Assembly: GCA_964636405.1 (NCBI GenBank)
Contig: CAZWSI010000005.1
Location: 35,112-99,111, forward strand
Origin: CAZKGE01 sp964636405
GTDB lineage: Bacteria > Bacillota > Clostridia > Christensenellales > CAG-138
Length of the DNA: 64,000 nt
Direction: 5' to 3'
The notes below the pieces were generated by a model. That model saw only the letters and a list, made by a program, of their open reading frames with translations, had not been told where the DNA came from and made no database searches. This document shows, in pieces, positions 50,292 to 58,642 of the stretch (position 1 is its first letter; each line of letters begins with the position of its first letter). The position numbers and the translations under genes were made by a program.

Positions 50292-51926
50292 TCATTCGAC
50301 AGAGAAAAAATAATAATATAATGGCTGGCCGCCGCGCTGCATAATCAATTCCGCGTCGGCATATTCCCTCGTCAGCTTCGCGACCAGCGCCTCCGCGCTT
50401 TCTTCATCGACATCCGCGCCGTAAAAGACGGTGACCGTAGCGTCGGACACCTGCCTTTTCTCCATCATGCGGCGAACGAGGGCCGCGCCGGCCTCCTCCA
50501 CCGAATGCGCCACTACGCAGATTTGATTGTCCATTAGCCCGATGATATCGCCCTTGTGAATATCCGAGCCGTTGACCTTTGTATTGCGCACAGCGTAGGT
50601 GACCGCGCCGGACAAGACGCTTTCAAAGGCGGCGGTCATGCTTGCGCTGTTTTCGTCCGGACTCGCGTCTACGGAATACGCCATAGCCGCGGCAATGCCC
50701 TGCGGAATGGTCTTGGTCGGAATCACGAAAACCTTGCGCTCGGTCAACTGCGCCGCCTGCTGCGCCGCCATGATGATGTTGCCATTGTTGGGCAAAATGA
50801 ACACATTGCGCGCGTTTACGCGGTTAATGGCTTGGACGATCGTATCGATCGAGGGGTTCATGGTCTGGCCGCCGGGGATGATATGATCCGCCGACAGCTC
50901 GCGGAAAACCGTGTCAAGCCCATCGCCCGCGCTCACGGAGATGAAAGCCTGCTCCTTTTCGGCGCGCTTCCGCTCCTCCTGAAGCTTGCGGTTCTGCTCC
51001 CGCATGTTTTCAATTTTCAGATTGTCCAATTCGCCCAGTCGGAGCGCCATCTGAAGCACCTTGCCCGGAGAATTTGAGTGCACGTGCACCTTGACCATAT
51101 CGCTGTCCGACGCAACGACGACCGAATCGCCCAGCTTTTCAAGATGCGCGCGGAAAAGGTCAACGTCGCTTTCGGAAAACGCGGGGTTGAGGTGCACGAT
51201 GAAGAACTCCGTGCAGTAGCCGTAGATAATGTTTTCGCCCGAAAAGCTGTCGGCCGCGTGGGGCGCGCTTTCCTCGGCGTCAGGCTCGACATAATCGGCG
51301 ATTTCCTCGCCGTCGAGGGACAGCTTAAAGCCCCTGTAGATGGTGACAAGCCCCTTGCCGCCGGAATCCACAACGCCGGCCTCCTTGAGCACGGGAAGCT
51401 GATTGGGCGTGTCGAGCAACGCGCGCTCGCCCTCGTCCACAATCGCGTCAAAGAGACGGAAAACATTGGCTCCCTTGTCCTTATACTCCGCAACATGCTC
51501 CGCAATGCGGCGCGAAACGGTCAGGATCGTGCCCTCCTTGGGCTTCATGACGGCCTTATAGGCCGCCTCCGAGCCCATGGTCAGGGCGCGGGAAAGAAGC
51601 TCCGCATCGAGAAAGGTTTCACCCTTGCAGGCGCGGGAAAAGCCTCGGAAAAGCTGGGAAAGAATCACGCCGGAATTGCCGCGCGCGCCGCGCAGCGCGC
51701 CTGTGCTGAGCGCGTCCGCCACCTCGGAAATGGACGCCGTTACAGGCAAGCCGCGAAGCTCGCGCACCGCGCTCTGCATGGTCATGGACATGTTGGTGCC
51801 CGTATCGCCGTCGGGCACAGGAAAGACGTTCAGCGCGTCTATCGTCTGCTTGTTTTTCTCCAGAAGCGCCGCGCCTGCATAAACCATATCGCGGAACTGA
51901 GCGCCGCTGATTTTCAAACCGTTCAA
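50292..51926 (-). CDS. DAK2-domain protein YloV (fatty acid kinase FakA-like)
   Basis: Protein of 544 residues with an N-terminal DAK2 ATP-binding domain (FPVPDGDTGTNMSMTMQSA near 35, ALRGARGNSGVILSQLFRGF near 78), a middle domain and a C-terminal DegV-like part (FILPNNGNIIMAAQQAAQLT). In Firmicutes this family phosphorylates FakB-bound fatty acids for phospholipid synthesis. The start is a TTG at 51926 with GGAGGATACGAA just upstream. It is the second gene after yloU. Confidence 0.9.
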   Translation of the reverse strand: MNGLKISGAQFRDMVYAGAALLEKNKQTIDALNVFPVPDGDTGTNMSMTMQSAVRELRGLPVTASISEVADALSTGALRGARGNSGVILSQLFRGFSRACKGETFLDAELLSRALTMGSEAAYKAVMKPKEGTILTVSRRIAEHVAEYKDKGANVFRLFDAIVDEGERALLDTPNQLPVLKEAGVVDSGGKGLVTIYRGFKLSLDGEEIADYVEPDAEESAPHAADSFSGENIIYGYCTEFFIVHLNPAFSESDVDLFRAHLEKLGDSVVVASDSDMVKVHVHSNSPGKVLQMALRLGELDNLKIENMREQNRKLQEERKRAEKEQAFISVSAGDGLDTVFRELSADHIIPGGQTMNPSIDTIVQAINRVNARNVFILPNNGNIIMAAQQAAQLTERKVFVIPTKTIPQGIAAAMAYSVDASPDENSASMTAAFESVLSGAVTYAVRNTKVNGSDIHKGDIIGLMDNQICVVAHSVEEAGAALVRRMMEKRQVSDATVTVFYGADVDEESAEALVAKLTREYADAELIMQRGGQPLYYYFFSVE

Positions 51927-51968
51927 TTCGTATCCTCCAAAAGCGCTTCGCCGGTACGTCCGGCGTTC

Positions 51969-52334
51969 CTACTGCGCGCTCTCCACACGGATGTTCTCCA
52001 CATGCACGTTGACGCTCTTGACCGTAAGGCCCGTCATCTCCTCCACGCGGTAGCGCACGTTGCTGCGCGTGTTCTGCGCCACGGCGGGCAGGGATACACC
52101 GTATTCCAGCGTAACGTACAGGTCGATTTCAACCTGATTGTCCGCGGTTACGTTCACCCTTACGCCGCGCTTCATATTGTCGATTTTTAAAAGCTCAACA
52201 AAGCTGTCCGCAGCCTTTTTGGCGTTCATCCCGACAATTCCGTAATTTTCTACGGCCGCATAGCCCGCGATGTTCGCGATGAGATCGTCGTTGAGTGTAA
52301 TGGTTCCAAGGTCCGTTTTCGTCTCCGCAGCCAT
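51969..52334 (-). CDS. Asp23/Gls24 family protein (YloU)
   Basis: Small Asp23-family protein, 121 residues, starting AAETKTDLGTITLNDDLIANIAG with the repeated family core IVGM and ...VYVTLEYG-type strands. Members are membrane-associated or stress-linked in Gram-positives and accompany FakA/YloV. The ATG at 52334 has ATAGGAGGAGCGATC upstream. It is the first gene of the yloU-yloV unit. Confidence 0.88.
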   Translation of the reverse strand: MAAETKTDLGTITLNDDLIANIAGYAAVENYGIVGMNAKKAADSFVELLKIDNMKRGVRVNVTADNQVEIDLYVTLEYGVSLPAVAQNTRSNVRYRVEEMTGLTVKSVNVHVENIRVESAQ

Positions 52335-52371
52335 GATCGCTCCTCCTATACAAAAAATGTACGATGGGACT

Positions 52372-52400
52372 ATTCTAGCCGAAAATACGGCCGGACGCAA
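52372..52400 (-). promoter_or_regulatory. Promoter for yloU-yloV
   Basis: TTGCGT and TAGAAT are 17 bases apart on the leftward strand, about 38 bases before yloU. Confidence 0.6.
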
Positions 52401-52411
52401 GCGCAGCCCCG

Positions 52412-53152
52412 TTACGCGTCGTCCTCGGGCAGTACCGCGTTATGGAACACCTCCTGCACATCGTCGTTGTCGTCGAGCCGTTCCAGAAAGCGGAGAACCT
52501 TATCGACCGTCTCCGCATCGGTCACGTCCACGTAGTTTTGCGGGAGGCTCCGCACCTCTGCGGAAAGGAACTCGTAGCCCGCGGCCTCGAGCGCCTCCCG
52601 CACGGCGGAAAAATCGTTCGGGTCGGTATACACCTCGAACGCGTCGTCCAGCGCGGCAAAGTCCGTCGCGCCCGCGTCCAGCGCCGCCATCATGATCTCG
52701 TCCTCGTCGGAGAGCGCCGTGCGCTCGATGACGATCAGGCCCTTTTTGTCGAACATCCAACCCACGCAGCCCGTGGAGCCGAGATTGCCGCCGCTCTTAT
52801 CAAAGATATGCCGCATTTCGGCCGCGATGCGGTTTCGGTTATCGGTGACCACGTTTACGATGACCGCCACGTTTCCCGGGCCGTAGCCTTCATATACGGT
52901 TTCCTCATAGTTGACGCTCGCACCGTCGCCCGCGGCCTTTTTGATGGAGCGGGCAATGTTGTCGTTCGGCATATTGGCGGCCTTGGCCTTGGCGATGACA
53001 TCGCGCAGTTTGCTGTTATTGGCCGGGTCGCCCCCGCCCTCGCGCACCGCGATGGCGATTTCACGCCCGATCTTGGTAAAAATTTTACCGCGCTGGGAAT
53101 CGGTCTTTTCTTTTTTGTTTTTAATGTTTGCCCATTTTGAATGCCCTGACAT
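52412..53152 (-). CDS. YebC/PmpR/TACO1 family protein
   Basis: Conserved protein of 246 residues beginning MSGHSKWANIKNKKEKTDSQRGK, with KAKAANMPNDNIARSIKKA and YEGYGPGNVAVIVNV, all family signatures. Described as a transcriptional regulator and, more recently, as a translation factor that helps ribosomes at proline-rich stretches. It starts after AAAGGGGGCATAACC and follows the DNA glycosylase gene by 13 bases. Confidence 0.96.
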   Translation of the reverse strand: MSGHSKWANIKNKKEKTDSQRGKIFTKIGREIAIAVREGGGDPANNSKLRDVIAKAKAANMPNDNIARSIKKAAGDGASVNYEETVYEGYGPGNVAVIVNVVTDNRNRIAAEMRHIFDKSGGNLGSTGCVGWMFDKKGLIVIERTALSDEDEIMMAALDAGATDFAALDDAFEVYTDPNDFSAVREALEAAGYEFLSAEVRSLPQNYVDVTDAETVDKVLRFLERLDDNDDVQEVFHNAVLPEDDA

Positions 53153-53165
53153 GGTTATGCCCCCT

Positions 53166-53741
53166 TTATTGATTCAATGACCGCAATAGCTCGTTCCGTT
53201 TGTCGCGAAGCGCCTGCATGTCTGCCCAGGCGTCGCGTTTCTTGCTTTCGTCCCGCAAAAGTGCGGCGGGGTGATACGTGCCCATAAAGAGCGTGCCTCC
53301 GCGCTCGAGCCATTTGCCCCGGTCGCGGGTGATGCGCATTTCGCGCCCCATCAGGTGCCGCATGGCCACCGCGCCCAGGCAAACGACAATGCGGGGTCTC
53401 AAAAGCGCGTATTGCGCCCGAAGATACGGCAGGCAGGCCGCCGCCTCCTCATCCGACGGGTTTCGGTTCCCCGGCGGACGGCACTTGACAACGTTAGCAA
53501 TATACACATCCGCGCGCCGAATGTCAACCGCTGCGAGCATGCGGTCGAGCAATTGCCCGGCAGGCCCCACAAAGGGACGGCCCTGCAAATCCTCCTCGCG
53601 GCCCGGGCCCTCGCCCACGAGCATCACGTCCGCATGCAAATCGCCCTCGCCGAAGGCCGTGTGCGCGCGGTGCTCGCACAGGCCGCAGCTTTGGCAGCGT
53701 TCCACCTGTGCAAGAAGGGAATCCCAGCTCACCTGCGCCAT
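53166..53741 (-). CDS. Family 4 uracil-DNA glycosylase (4Fe-4S)
   Basis: Iron-sulfur uracil-DNA glycosylase, 191 residues. The cluster cysteines are CQSCGLC at the N-terminus plus VVKCRPPGNRNP and the later Cys of AAACLPYL. The uracil-binding motif is GEGPGREEDLQGRPFVGPAG and the C-terminal motif TYHPAALLR. It excises uracil from deaminated DNA. It starts after GGGAGGGACGACA. Confidence 0.95.
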   Translation of the reverse strand: MAQVSWDSLLAQVERCQSCGLCEHRAHTAFGEGDLHADVMLVGEGPGREEDLQGRPFVGPAGQLLDRMLAAVDIRRADVYIANVVKCRPPGNRNPSDEEAAACLPYLRAQYALLRPRIVVCLGAVAMRHLMGREMRITRDRGKWLERGGTLFMGTYHPAALLRDESKKRDAWADMQALRDKRNELLRSLNQ

Positions 53742-53764
53742 TGTCGTCCCTCCCGAAAAGCGCG

Positions 53765-54433
53765 CTAGATCCTGGAGGCCGCATCCTCGTCCAGCAAAAA
53801 AATCACGTTGCCGTGGAGCTGCAAATAGCTGGCGGGCACGGCGGGAATAATGGGTCCGTTGAAGATGGCCGAGGCGATATCAGCCTTGTCGGCCCCGGAA
53901 ATCACAACGACGAGCTTTTTCGACGACATGAGCGTCGTCATGCCGACGGTCACGACCCTGCCCTTATCGGTGCGTTCCACATGCGTGACGGGCGCGAGTT
54001 CCGCGCTGCCCAGATTATACGCTACGCTCCCGTCCGCGCAAACGTTGAGCAGCGAAAAATCGATGCCGCCCGCGTTCAAAATCGCGTTTTCAAAATCGTT
54101 GCAAACCACGCTCCAGTCGCTCCCCGTCCCGTTGGGCGAAAAGCGCTTGTCCTGCGGAATGCCCGCGCGGTCGAGAAAGCAGTCGCTGAGCTGCTTGACG
54201 ATGGAGGAATCGCCGTCCTTGCGCACCTGCTCGGAAAGCACGAAGGCCGTAGCCTCCGACCAGTCCAGCAGGCCCTCCGCGTTCATGCGCGAAAGCGTGC
54301 GGAAGGTGGGCGCGAGCTCCTCGGAATAATCAAAGCCCAGTACGGAGGCGGGCTTTTCGATCATTTGCGCGGCAAGCAGGGTCGACGCGGCGACGCTGAG
54401 CACGCTTCGGTCGCGGTAAACCAATATGCTCAT
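53765..54433 (-). CDS. NagB/6-phosphogluconolactonase-fold protein lacking catalytic residues
   Basis: Glucosamine-6-phosphate-isomerase-fold protein, 222 residues, recognisable by VLGFDYSEELAPTFRTLSRM near 31, VTVGMTTLMSSKKLVVVISG near 161 and the C-terminal PAVPASYLQLHGNVIFLLDEDAA. The key NagB residues are changed. The phosphate loop ATGSTP is replaced by FDYSEE, the catalytic Asp72 equivalent is Ser67, and the His143 of the DGHIAF motif is Ser136 (DGSVAY). Deaminase activity is therefore unlikely; it may sense a sugar phosphate. The start overlaps the hydrolase stop (ATGA). Confidence 0.8.
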   Translation of the reverse strand: MSILVYRDRSVLSVAASTLLAAQMIEKPASVLGFDYSEELAPTFRTLSRMNAEGLLDWSEATAFVLSEQVRKDGDSSIVKQLSDCFLDRAGIPQDKRFSPNGTGSDWSVVCNDFENAILNAGGIDFSLLNVCADGSVAYNLGSAELAPVTHVERTDKGRVVTVGMTTLMSSKKLVVVISGADKADIASAIFNGPIIPAVPASYLQLHGNVIFLLDEDAASRI

Positions 54434-55368
54434 TTCAGCTCACCCTGCGCGGCGACCGCCTCCACAAACAGGAGCACGTCGCCGTACGCCTCAAGTCGGT
54501 TCGTTTCGTTGAGCATCTCGTGCCGGCCGCCCGGATAGAGCTTCAGCTCCGGCTTGTGCCTGCTGCGGTTTAGCCAACCGAACACCTGCTTCACGCCCTT
54601 GCCGCGGTTGCCAACCGGGTCCATATCGCCGCTCATGAGCAGAATCGGCTTGTCCGGCACGCGCGCCGCCCAGTCTGCGCTGGAAATTTCGCCCAGGCCG
54701 TCGAATAAATCCAGCATGCCGCAGGCCGTGAACGGAAAGCCGCAATCCTCGTCGGCGATATATTTATCGATCACCGCCTCGTCGCGCGTAAGCCAATCGC
54801 AAAGCGTACGGTTGGGCCTAAAGGCGTTGTTGTACGCGCCAAAGCTCATGGCGTAAAGCGTTTTGCTGGGCGTGCCGCCGCCCGTTTTCTTGATTTCACG
54901 CCTGGCAAGGAGCTTGCCGATTCCAAGCACGGGGTTCTTCCCGGCCGTACCGGAGAAAATATACGCGTCAAAATCGGAGCCGTGCCTGCCCGCGTAAGCG
55001 CGCGCGAGAAACGAGCCCATGGAGTGGCCGAATAATATATAAGGAAGCGCGGGATAATCCGCCTTGACGAGGGAAAGCAGGGTGCGCATATCCGTTATGA
55101 GCGCGTCCCAGCCGCCCGACGGGCCAAAATACCCGCGCGGCTGCTCGGGCTTGCGGCTTTTCCCGTGGCTTGCGTGATCCTGCCCGTATACGAGAACGCC
55201 GTTTTGGGCAAGAAACATGGCAAAGTCGGCATAGCGGTCGATGTACTCCGCCATACCGTGCGTGAGCTGAACGGCGATCCTCGGGTCCTCGGGAATCCAC
55301 ATCCGATAGCGAATCGCGCACAGGCCCGTTGCGGACGGAAAAGACTTATCGCACTGCGTAATCTTCAT
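54430..55368 (-). CDS. Alpha/beta hydrolase (monoacylglycerol lipase/lysophospholipase-like)
   Basis: Cytoplasmic serine hydrolase of 312 residues. The oxyanion motif THGMAEYIDRYADFA, the nucleophile elbow FGHSMGSFLARAYAG, a late Asp (MSGDMDPVGN) and His (PGGRHEMLNE) complete the triad, so it is probably active. The HGMAEH-like signature places it near lysophospholipase PldB/YtpA. The ATG at 55368 follows GAAGGTGG. It forms a two-gene operon with the degenerate NagB homologue. Confidence 0.9.
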   Translation of the reverse strand: MKITQCDKSFPSATGLCAIRYRMWIPEDPRIAVQLTHGMAEYIDRYADFAMFLAQNGVLVYGQDHASHGKSRKPEQPRGYFGPSGGWDALITDMRTLLSLVKADYPALPYILFGHSMGSFLARAYAGRHGSDFDAYIFSGTAGKNPVLGIGKLLARREIKKTGGGTPSKTLYAMSFGAYNNAFRPNRTLCDWLTRDEAVIDKYIADEDCGFPFTACGMLDLFDGLGEISSADWAARVPDKPILLMSGDMDPVGNRGKGVKQVFGWLNRSRHKPELKLYPGGRHEMLNETNRLEAYGDVLLFVEAVAAQGELK

Positions 55369-55403
55369 AGAACGACCACCTTCGGCAAAATATATATGGA
55401 TAG

Positions 55404-55432
55404 AGTATAACACACGCGCGCGGCTTTCTCAA
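55404..55432 (-). promoter_or_regulatory. Promoter for the alpha/beta hydrolase-NagB-like operon
   Basis: TTGAGA and TATACT are 17 bases apart on the leftward strand, 35 bases before the hydrolase ATG. Confidence 0.65.
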
Positions 55433-55503
55433 CGGTTCCCTTTCAATTTTCGATGGTACGCGTTTTTTCGTTCGACGGCGCGGGCGCGAGTCTCCCGCAT
55501 GCA

Positions 55504-55532
55504 TTGCGGCATTTGTGGAAATGCTGTATAAT
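55504..55532 (+). promoter_or_regulatory. Promoter for the small membrane protein
   Basis: TTGCGG and TATAAT are separated by 17 bases, 30 bases before the ATG. Confidence 0.65.
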
Positions 55533-55562
55533 CAACTCGAATTTTGAACGGGAGGAAAAACC

Positions 55563-55934
55563 ATGGCTAAGTCTTCTGCGCTTCTCAAAGTCGTAAGTTT
55601 AATCCTGATCATCGGCAGCCTCCTTACGCTTGTTCCGGGCGCTGTCGCCGTTATCGCGCTCGCGGGCGGAACCGGGCTGGCAACGGGCAGCGGCATTTTG
55701 GCAATCCTCGTTGTAATTGCCGGCGCGCTGAGTATGATCAGCGCCATCCTCATGCTCATCGCGGGCATTCGCGGGCTCAACGGCAGGCCCGCCAAAGGCT
55801 TGATGACCTTTGTGCTCGTCATCGGCGTGATCGGGCTCGTATTCGCGCTCCTCGGCGGCGACATGGAATGGTCGAACGTCAGCCCGCTGGTTTTGCCCAT
55901 TCTCTATTTACTGGGCGTAAAAAGAGCAAGCTGA
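55563..55934 (+). CDS. Small four-helix membrane protein, function unknown
   Basis: A 123-residue hydrophobic protein with four predicted membrane segments (about 8-32, 42-68, 79-96, 103-118) separated by short Gly/Arg-rich loops. It has no cysteines or recognisable motif. It starts after GGGAGGAAAAACC, with its own promoter upstream and terminator downstream, so it is a single-gene unit. I do not recognise the family; a resemblance to DUF4064-type small membrane proteins is possible. Confidence 0.75.
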   Translation: MAKSSALLKVVSLILIIGSLLTLVPGAVAVIALAGGTGLATGSGILAILVVIAGALSMISAILMLIAGIRGLNGRPAKGLMTFVLVIGVIGLVFALLGGDMEWSNVSPLVLPILYLLGVKRAS

Positions 55935-55956
55935 CGCAAAGCATGGCCTAAACCGT

Positions 55957-55996
55957 GGCCGCTTACGGCGCGCGCGCCGGGGGCGGCCTCTTTTTT
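55957..55996 (+). terminator. Terminator of the small membrane protein gene
   Basis: GGCCGC and GCGGCC enclose a second hairpin GGCGCG/CGCGCC, followed by TCTTTTTT. Confidence 0.8.
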
Positions 55997-56018
55997 CCGC
56001 GGTATGCGCTTTTCAATC

Positions 56019-56047
56019 TTGACAAAGCAAACGCCTCGAATTATGAT
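56019..56047 (+). promoter_or_regulatory. Sigma-A promoter for the HAD/permuted-mutase gene series
   Basis: A consensus TTGACA lies 17 bases from TATGAT. The leader is about 90 bases with a run of Ts (56073-56091). All four genes to 60208 could be read from it. Confidence 0.75.
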
Positions 56048-56140
56048 GTTTAAGTAAGAAAGTAGCGTATACTTTTTTTTTCACTTTTTTTCGGAAACGT
56101 TTGCGCCGACCGCATAAAATTGCAATCAGGAGGAAATGGC

Positions 56141-56869
56141 ATGCCGCAGATCAATACCATCATCTTCGACGTGGGAAACACGCTTCGGGTCGTCGAAAAA
56201 GACAAGGCGTTTTCCGACAGCGCCGAACGCGAGCTCATGAGGCTCGTAAAAAGCGCCGAGAGTCACGAAGCATTTTACGAAAAGCTGGAGAAAAACTGGA
56301 AGGCGTACCGAAAATACGCAAAGAAGAGCCTTCTGGACGCATCGGAAATGGAGCTTTGGACGCAATGGCTGCTGCCGGATTATCCCAGGGAGCTTGTCGC
56401 GGAAAACGCGGGCAGGCTTACGCGGCTCTGGCGCGATCACGATGGCCGTCGCGTGCCCAGGCAGGATGTAAAAAGCACGCTTCATGAGCTGGATAAGCGC
56501 GGATACACGCTTGGCATCATTGCCAATACCATTACGGAAACCGAGATCCCCGACTGGATGATTGCGGATCAGGTCGCGAGCCTCTTTAAGGTGGTCATTC
56601 TTTCCTCCAAGGTGCGCATCCGCAAGCCCGACCCTGCCATTTACCTGCTGGCCTGCCGGGTGCTCAATGTGGAGCCCGCCTGCTGCGCGTATGTTGGGGA
56701 CAATCCTGTCCGCGACGTGCAGGGTGCGCTGGACGCGGGCTACGGCGCGATGGTGCTCATTCGCGAGCCTGATACGCTCGCCAAGGAGCCCCCGCCGCCG
56801 GGACTGGAGCCGCACCACACCATTGAGAAGCTTTCGGATCTGCTGGATATCTATCCCGCGTTGGCATAG
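56141..56869 (+). CDS. HAD-superfamily protein, first of three tandem paralogues
   Basis: Haloacid-dehalogenase-fold protein, 242 residues. The motif I nucleophile is Asp10 in IIFDVGNTLRVV, but the residue two positions later, normally the Asp general acid of phosphatases, is Gly12. Motif II is GIIANTITETE, motif III the lysine of RIRKPDPAIY, and motif IV VGDNPVRDVQGAL. A cap region (about 20-105) carries the shared segment ELWTQWLLPDYP. It starts after AGGAGGAAATGGC. The substrate is unknown; the next two genes are clear relatives and a permuted phosphoglycerate mutase homologue follows. Confidence 0.85.
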   Translation: MPQINTIIFDVGNTLRVVEKDKAFSDSAERELMRLVKSAESHEAFYEKLEKNWKAYRKYAKKSLLDASEMELWTQWLLPDYPRELVAENAGRLTRLWRDHDGRRVPRQDVKSTLHELDKRGYTLGIIANTITETEIPDWMIADQVASLFKVVILSSKVRIRKPDPAIYLLACRVLNVEPACCAYVGDNPVRDVQGALDAGYGAMVLIREPDTLAKEPPPPGLEPHHTIEKLSDLLDIYPALA

Positions 56870-56893
56870 CGCGCAAATAGCATTGGGAGGCAA

Positions 56894-57013
56894 AGTTTGA
56901 AAGACAAATCTTTCAAACTCACATTTTGCGGCTTTTGCCGCACACAGGCGGCAATTTTGCTTCGCAAAACCAGCCGCAATTCTGAAGAAGGGATGCTTTT
57001 GCTTTGCAAAAGC
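56894..57013 (+). repeat. Cluster of four inverted repeats between the first two HAD genes
   Basis: Perfect stems occur in series: 56894-56919 (AGTTTGAAAGA/TCTTTCAAACT), 56927-56942 (TGCGGC/GCCGCA), 56955-56969 (TTTTGC/GCAAAA, itself inside an outer GCGGC/GCCGC pair at 56948-56977), and 56995-57013 (GCTTTTGC/GCAAAAGC). The last two share TTTTGC-TTC or TTT-GCAAAA, so they look like related units. The last one ends just before the next HAD gene, where no Shine-Dalgarno is visible, so it may influence translation. Confidence 0.7.
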
Positions 57014-57026
57014 CATGGTCATAACG

Positions 57027-57812
57027 ATGAACAAAACCTTTGACACACTCTTTTTTGATCTGGGCGGCACGCTCCGCCTGCTCTACGACGCGCCCGCGCA
57101 TCAGGAGGCGGCCATCCAAAAGGTAGCGAAGATGGTCGGAACGGATATGGAGCCGCACGCCTTTGCCAAGCTCCTGGACGAGCGCTACGAGGTATATCGC
57201 CGGGTCTGCTTCGAGCAAATGTGGGAAGCCACCGAGCCCGAGCTTTGGACGCGCTATATGCTGCCGGATTTCGATCGCGGCATGGTCATTAAAAACGCGG
57301 TTGACCTCTCCTACGAATACCGGCAGTTCACCGGCATCCGCCACATGGCCCCGCACAGCAAGGAAACCGTCATCGAGCTGCACAGGCGGGGCTACCGTCT
57401 CGGCATCATCTCCAATCTCATCACCTCGCAGGAGGTGCCGGACTGGCTTGCCGAGGAGGGACTGACCGAGCTTTTTGGCACCGTTTTGCTCTCCGCCGTC
57501 ATCGGATTGCGCAAGCCGGACCCGCGCATGTATGAAAAGGCCTGCGCGGATATGCGCCGCGCGCCCGCCGAGTGCGTGTCCGTCGCCGACAATCTCAACC
57601 GCGACTTTACCGGCGCGAAGGGCGCAAACATCGGCATGAACGTGATGTTTACGGATAATCTGGAAAAGCTCCGCACGGATCGCGCCAAGGGCAAGGTCAA
57701 GCCTGAAAACCGCCCCGACTGCGTGATTACGGACTTTGCCGAGCTTCTTGACATCTTCCCCGAAGCGCCGCTGGTCAACTTCTCCGCCATGCGCCAAATC
57801 GAGGACGTTTGA
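57027..57812 (+). CDS. HAD-superfamily protein, second of three tandem paralogues
   Basis: 261 residues; motif I is LFFDLGGTLRLLYD with Asp11 and Gly13 in the general-acid position. Motif II GIISNLITSQE, motif III GLRKPDPRMY, motif IV VADNLNRDFTGAK. It shares the ELWTRYMLPDFD cap segment and the KMVGTDMEPHAF stretch with its neighbours. Starts at 57015 and 57027 are both in frame; neither has a good ribosome site, and 57027 gives the N-terminus most like the paralogues. Its stop is two bases before the third copy. Confidence 0.83.
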   Translation: MNKTFDTLFFDLGGTLRLLYDAPAHQEAAIQKVAKMVGTDMEPHAFAKLLDERYEVYRRVCFEQMWEATEPELWTRYMLPDFDRGMVIKNAVDLSYEYRQFTGIRHMAPHSKETVIELHRRGYRLGIISNLITSQEVPDWLAEEGLTELFGTVLLSAVIGLRKPDPRMYEKACADMRRAPAECVSVADNLNRDFTGAKGANIGMNVMFTDNLEKLRTDRAKGKVKPENRPDCVITDFAELLDIFPEAPLVNFSAMRQIEDV

Positions 57813-57814
57813 AG

Positions 57815-58573
57815 ATGAACACGGATATTCAGGCGATTTATACGGATCTCGGCGGCACCTTCCGCATTGTGCGGGAGAACCCGGAATACCAATATGCCGC
57901 GAAAAAGCGCATCGCGGAGCTGGTGGGAACCGACATGGAGCCCGTCGCGTTCCACGCGCTGCTTGAAGAGCGCTATGAGGGCTACCGCAAAATGGTGCTC
58001 ACCACCACGCACGAAACGACCGACGCGGAGCTTTGGACGCACTGGCTGGCATACGATTATCCCCTTCCGCAGGTGGGCAAGAACGCGGAGGAGCTGACCT
58101 ACCAATACCGTCGCGCCAAGGGCGAGCGGCTTGTGGTGGACGGCGGCTACGAGGCGCTGGAGGGTCTTTCCAAGCGCGGCTACACGCTGGGCATCATCTC
58201 CGACCTCATCGGCTCGCGTGAAATCTACGAGTGGCTCGAACAAGACAAGCTCGCGCACTACTTTAAGGCCGTGGAGCTTTCCTCGGTATGCGGCATCCGC
58301 AAGCCGAATACGGAGATTTACCTGCGCGCCTGCCGGGCGTCCGGGATCGACCCCGCGCGTTCCGCCTTTGTGGGCGACAATCTGAACCGGGATATCGTGG
58401 GCGCAAAGCGCGCCGGCTTCGGGCTCACCATCGCGGTGGAATATCCAGATATGCCCAAGCTCAAGCTCACCGAGGAGAACAAGCCGGATATCGTCATCCG
58501 CTCGTTTTCCGAGATGCTCGCCATTTTCCCGGCGGCGGGAAAAATCGACACAACGCGGGTGCGAACGCTGTAA
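57815..58573 (+). CDS. HAD-superfamily protein, third of three tandem paralogues
   Basis: 252 residues; motif I is AIYTDLGGTFRIVREN with Asp11 and Gly13. Motif II is GIISDLIGSRE, motif III GIRKPNTEIY (KPN in place of KPD), and motif IV VGDNLNRDIVGAK. It is closest by eye to the second copy (both have LVGTDMEP-type and ELWT segments). The ATG at 57815 is preferred over the TTG at 57809; GAGG at the end of the second gene lies about ten bases upstream, implying coupled translation. Confidence 0.84.
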   Translation: MNTDIQAIYTDLGGTFRIVRENPEYQYAAKKRIAELVGTDMEPVAFHALLEERYEGYRKMVLTTTHETTDAELWTHWLAYDYPLPQVGKNAEELTYQYRRAKGERLVVDGGYEALEGLSKRGYTLGIISDLIGSREIYEWLEQDKLAHYFKAVELSSVCGIRKPNTEIYLRACRASGIDPARSAFVGDNLNRDIVGAKRAGFGLTIAVEYPDMPKLKLTEENKPDIVIRSFSEMLAIFPAAGKIDTTRVRTL

Positions 58574-58642
58574 CAGGATTAAGCAACACGACATTGCGCA
58601 TGCAGGCGCAACACTTTTAATCGGTATTGGGGGCGTTTCATT

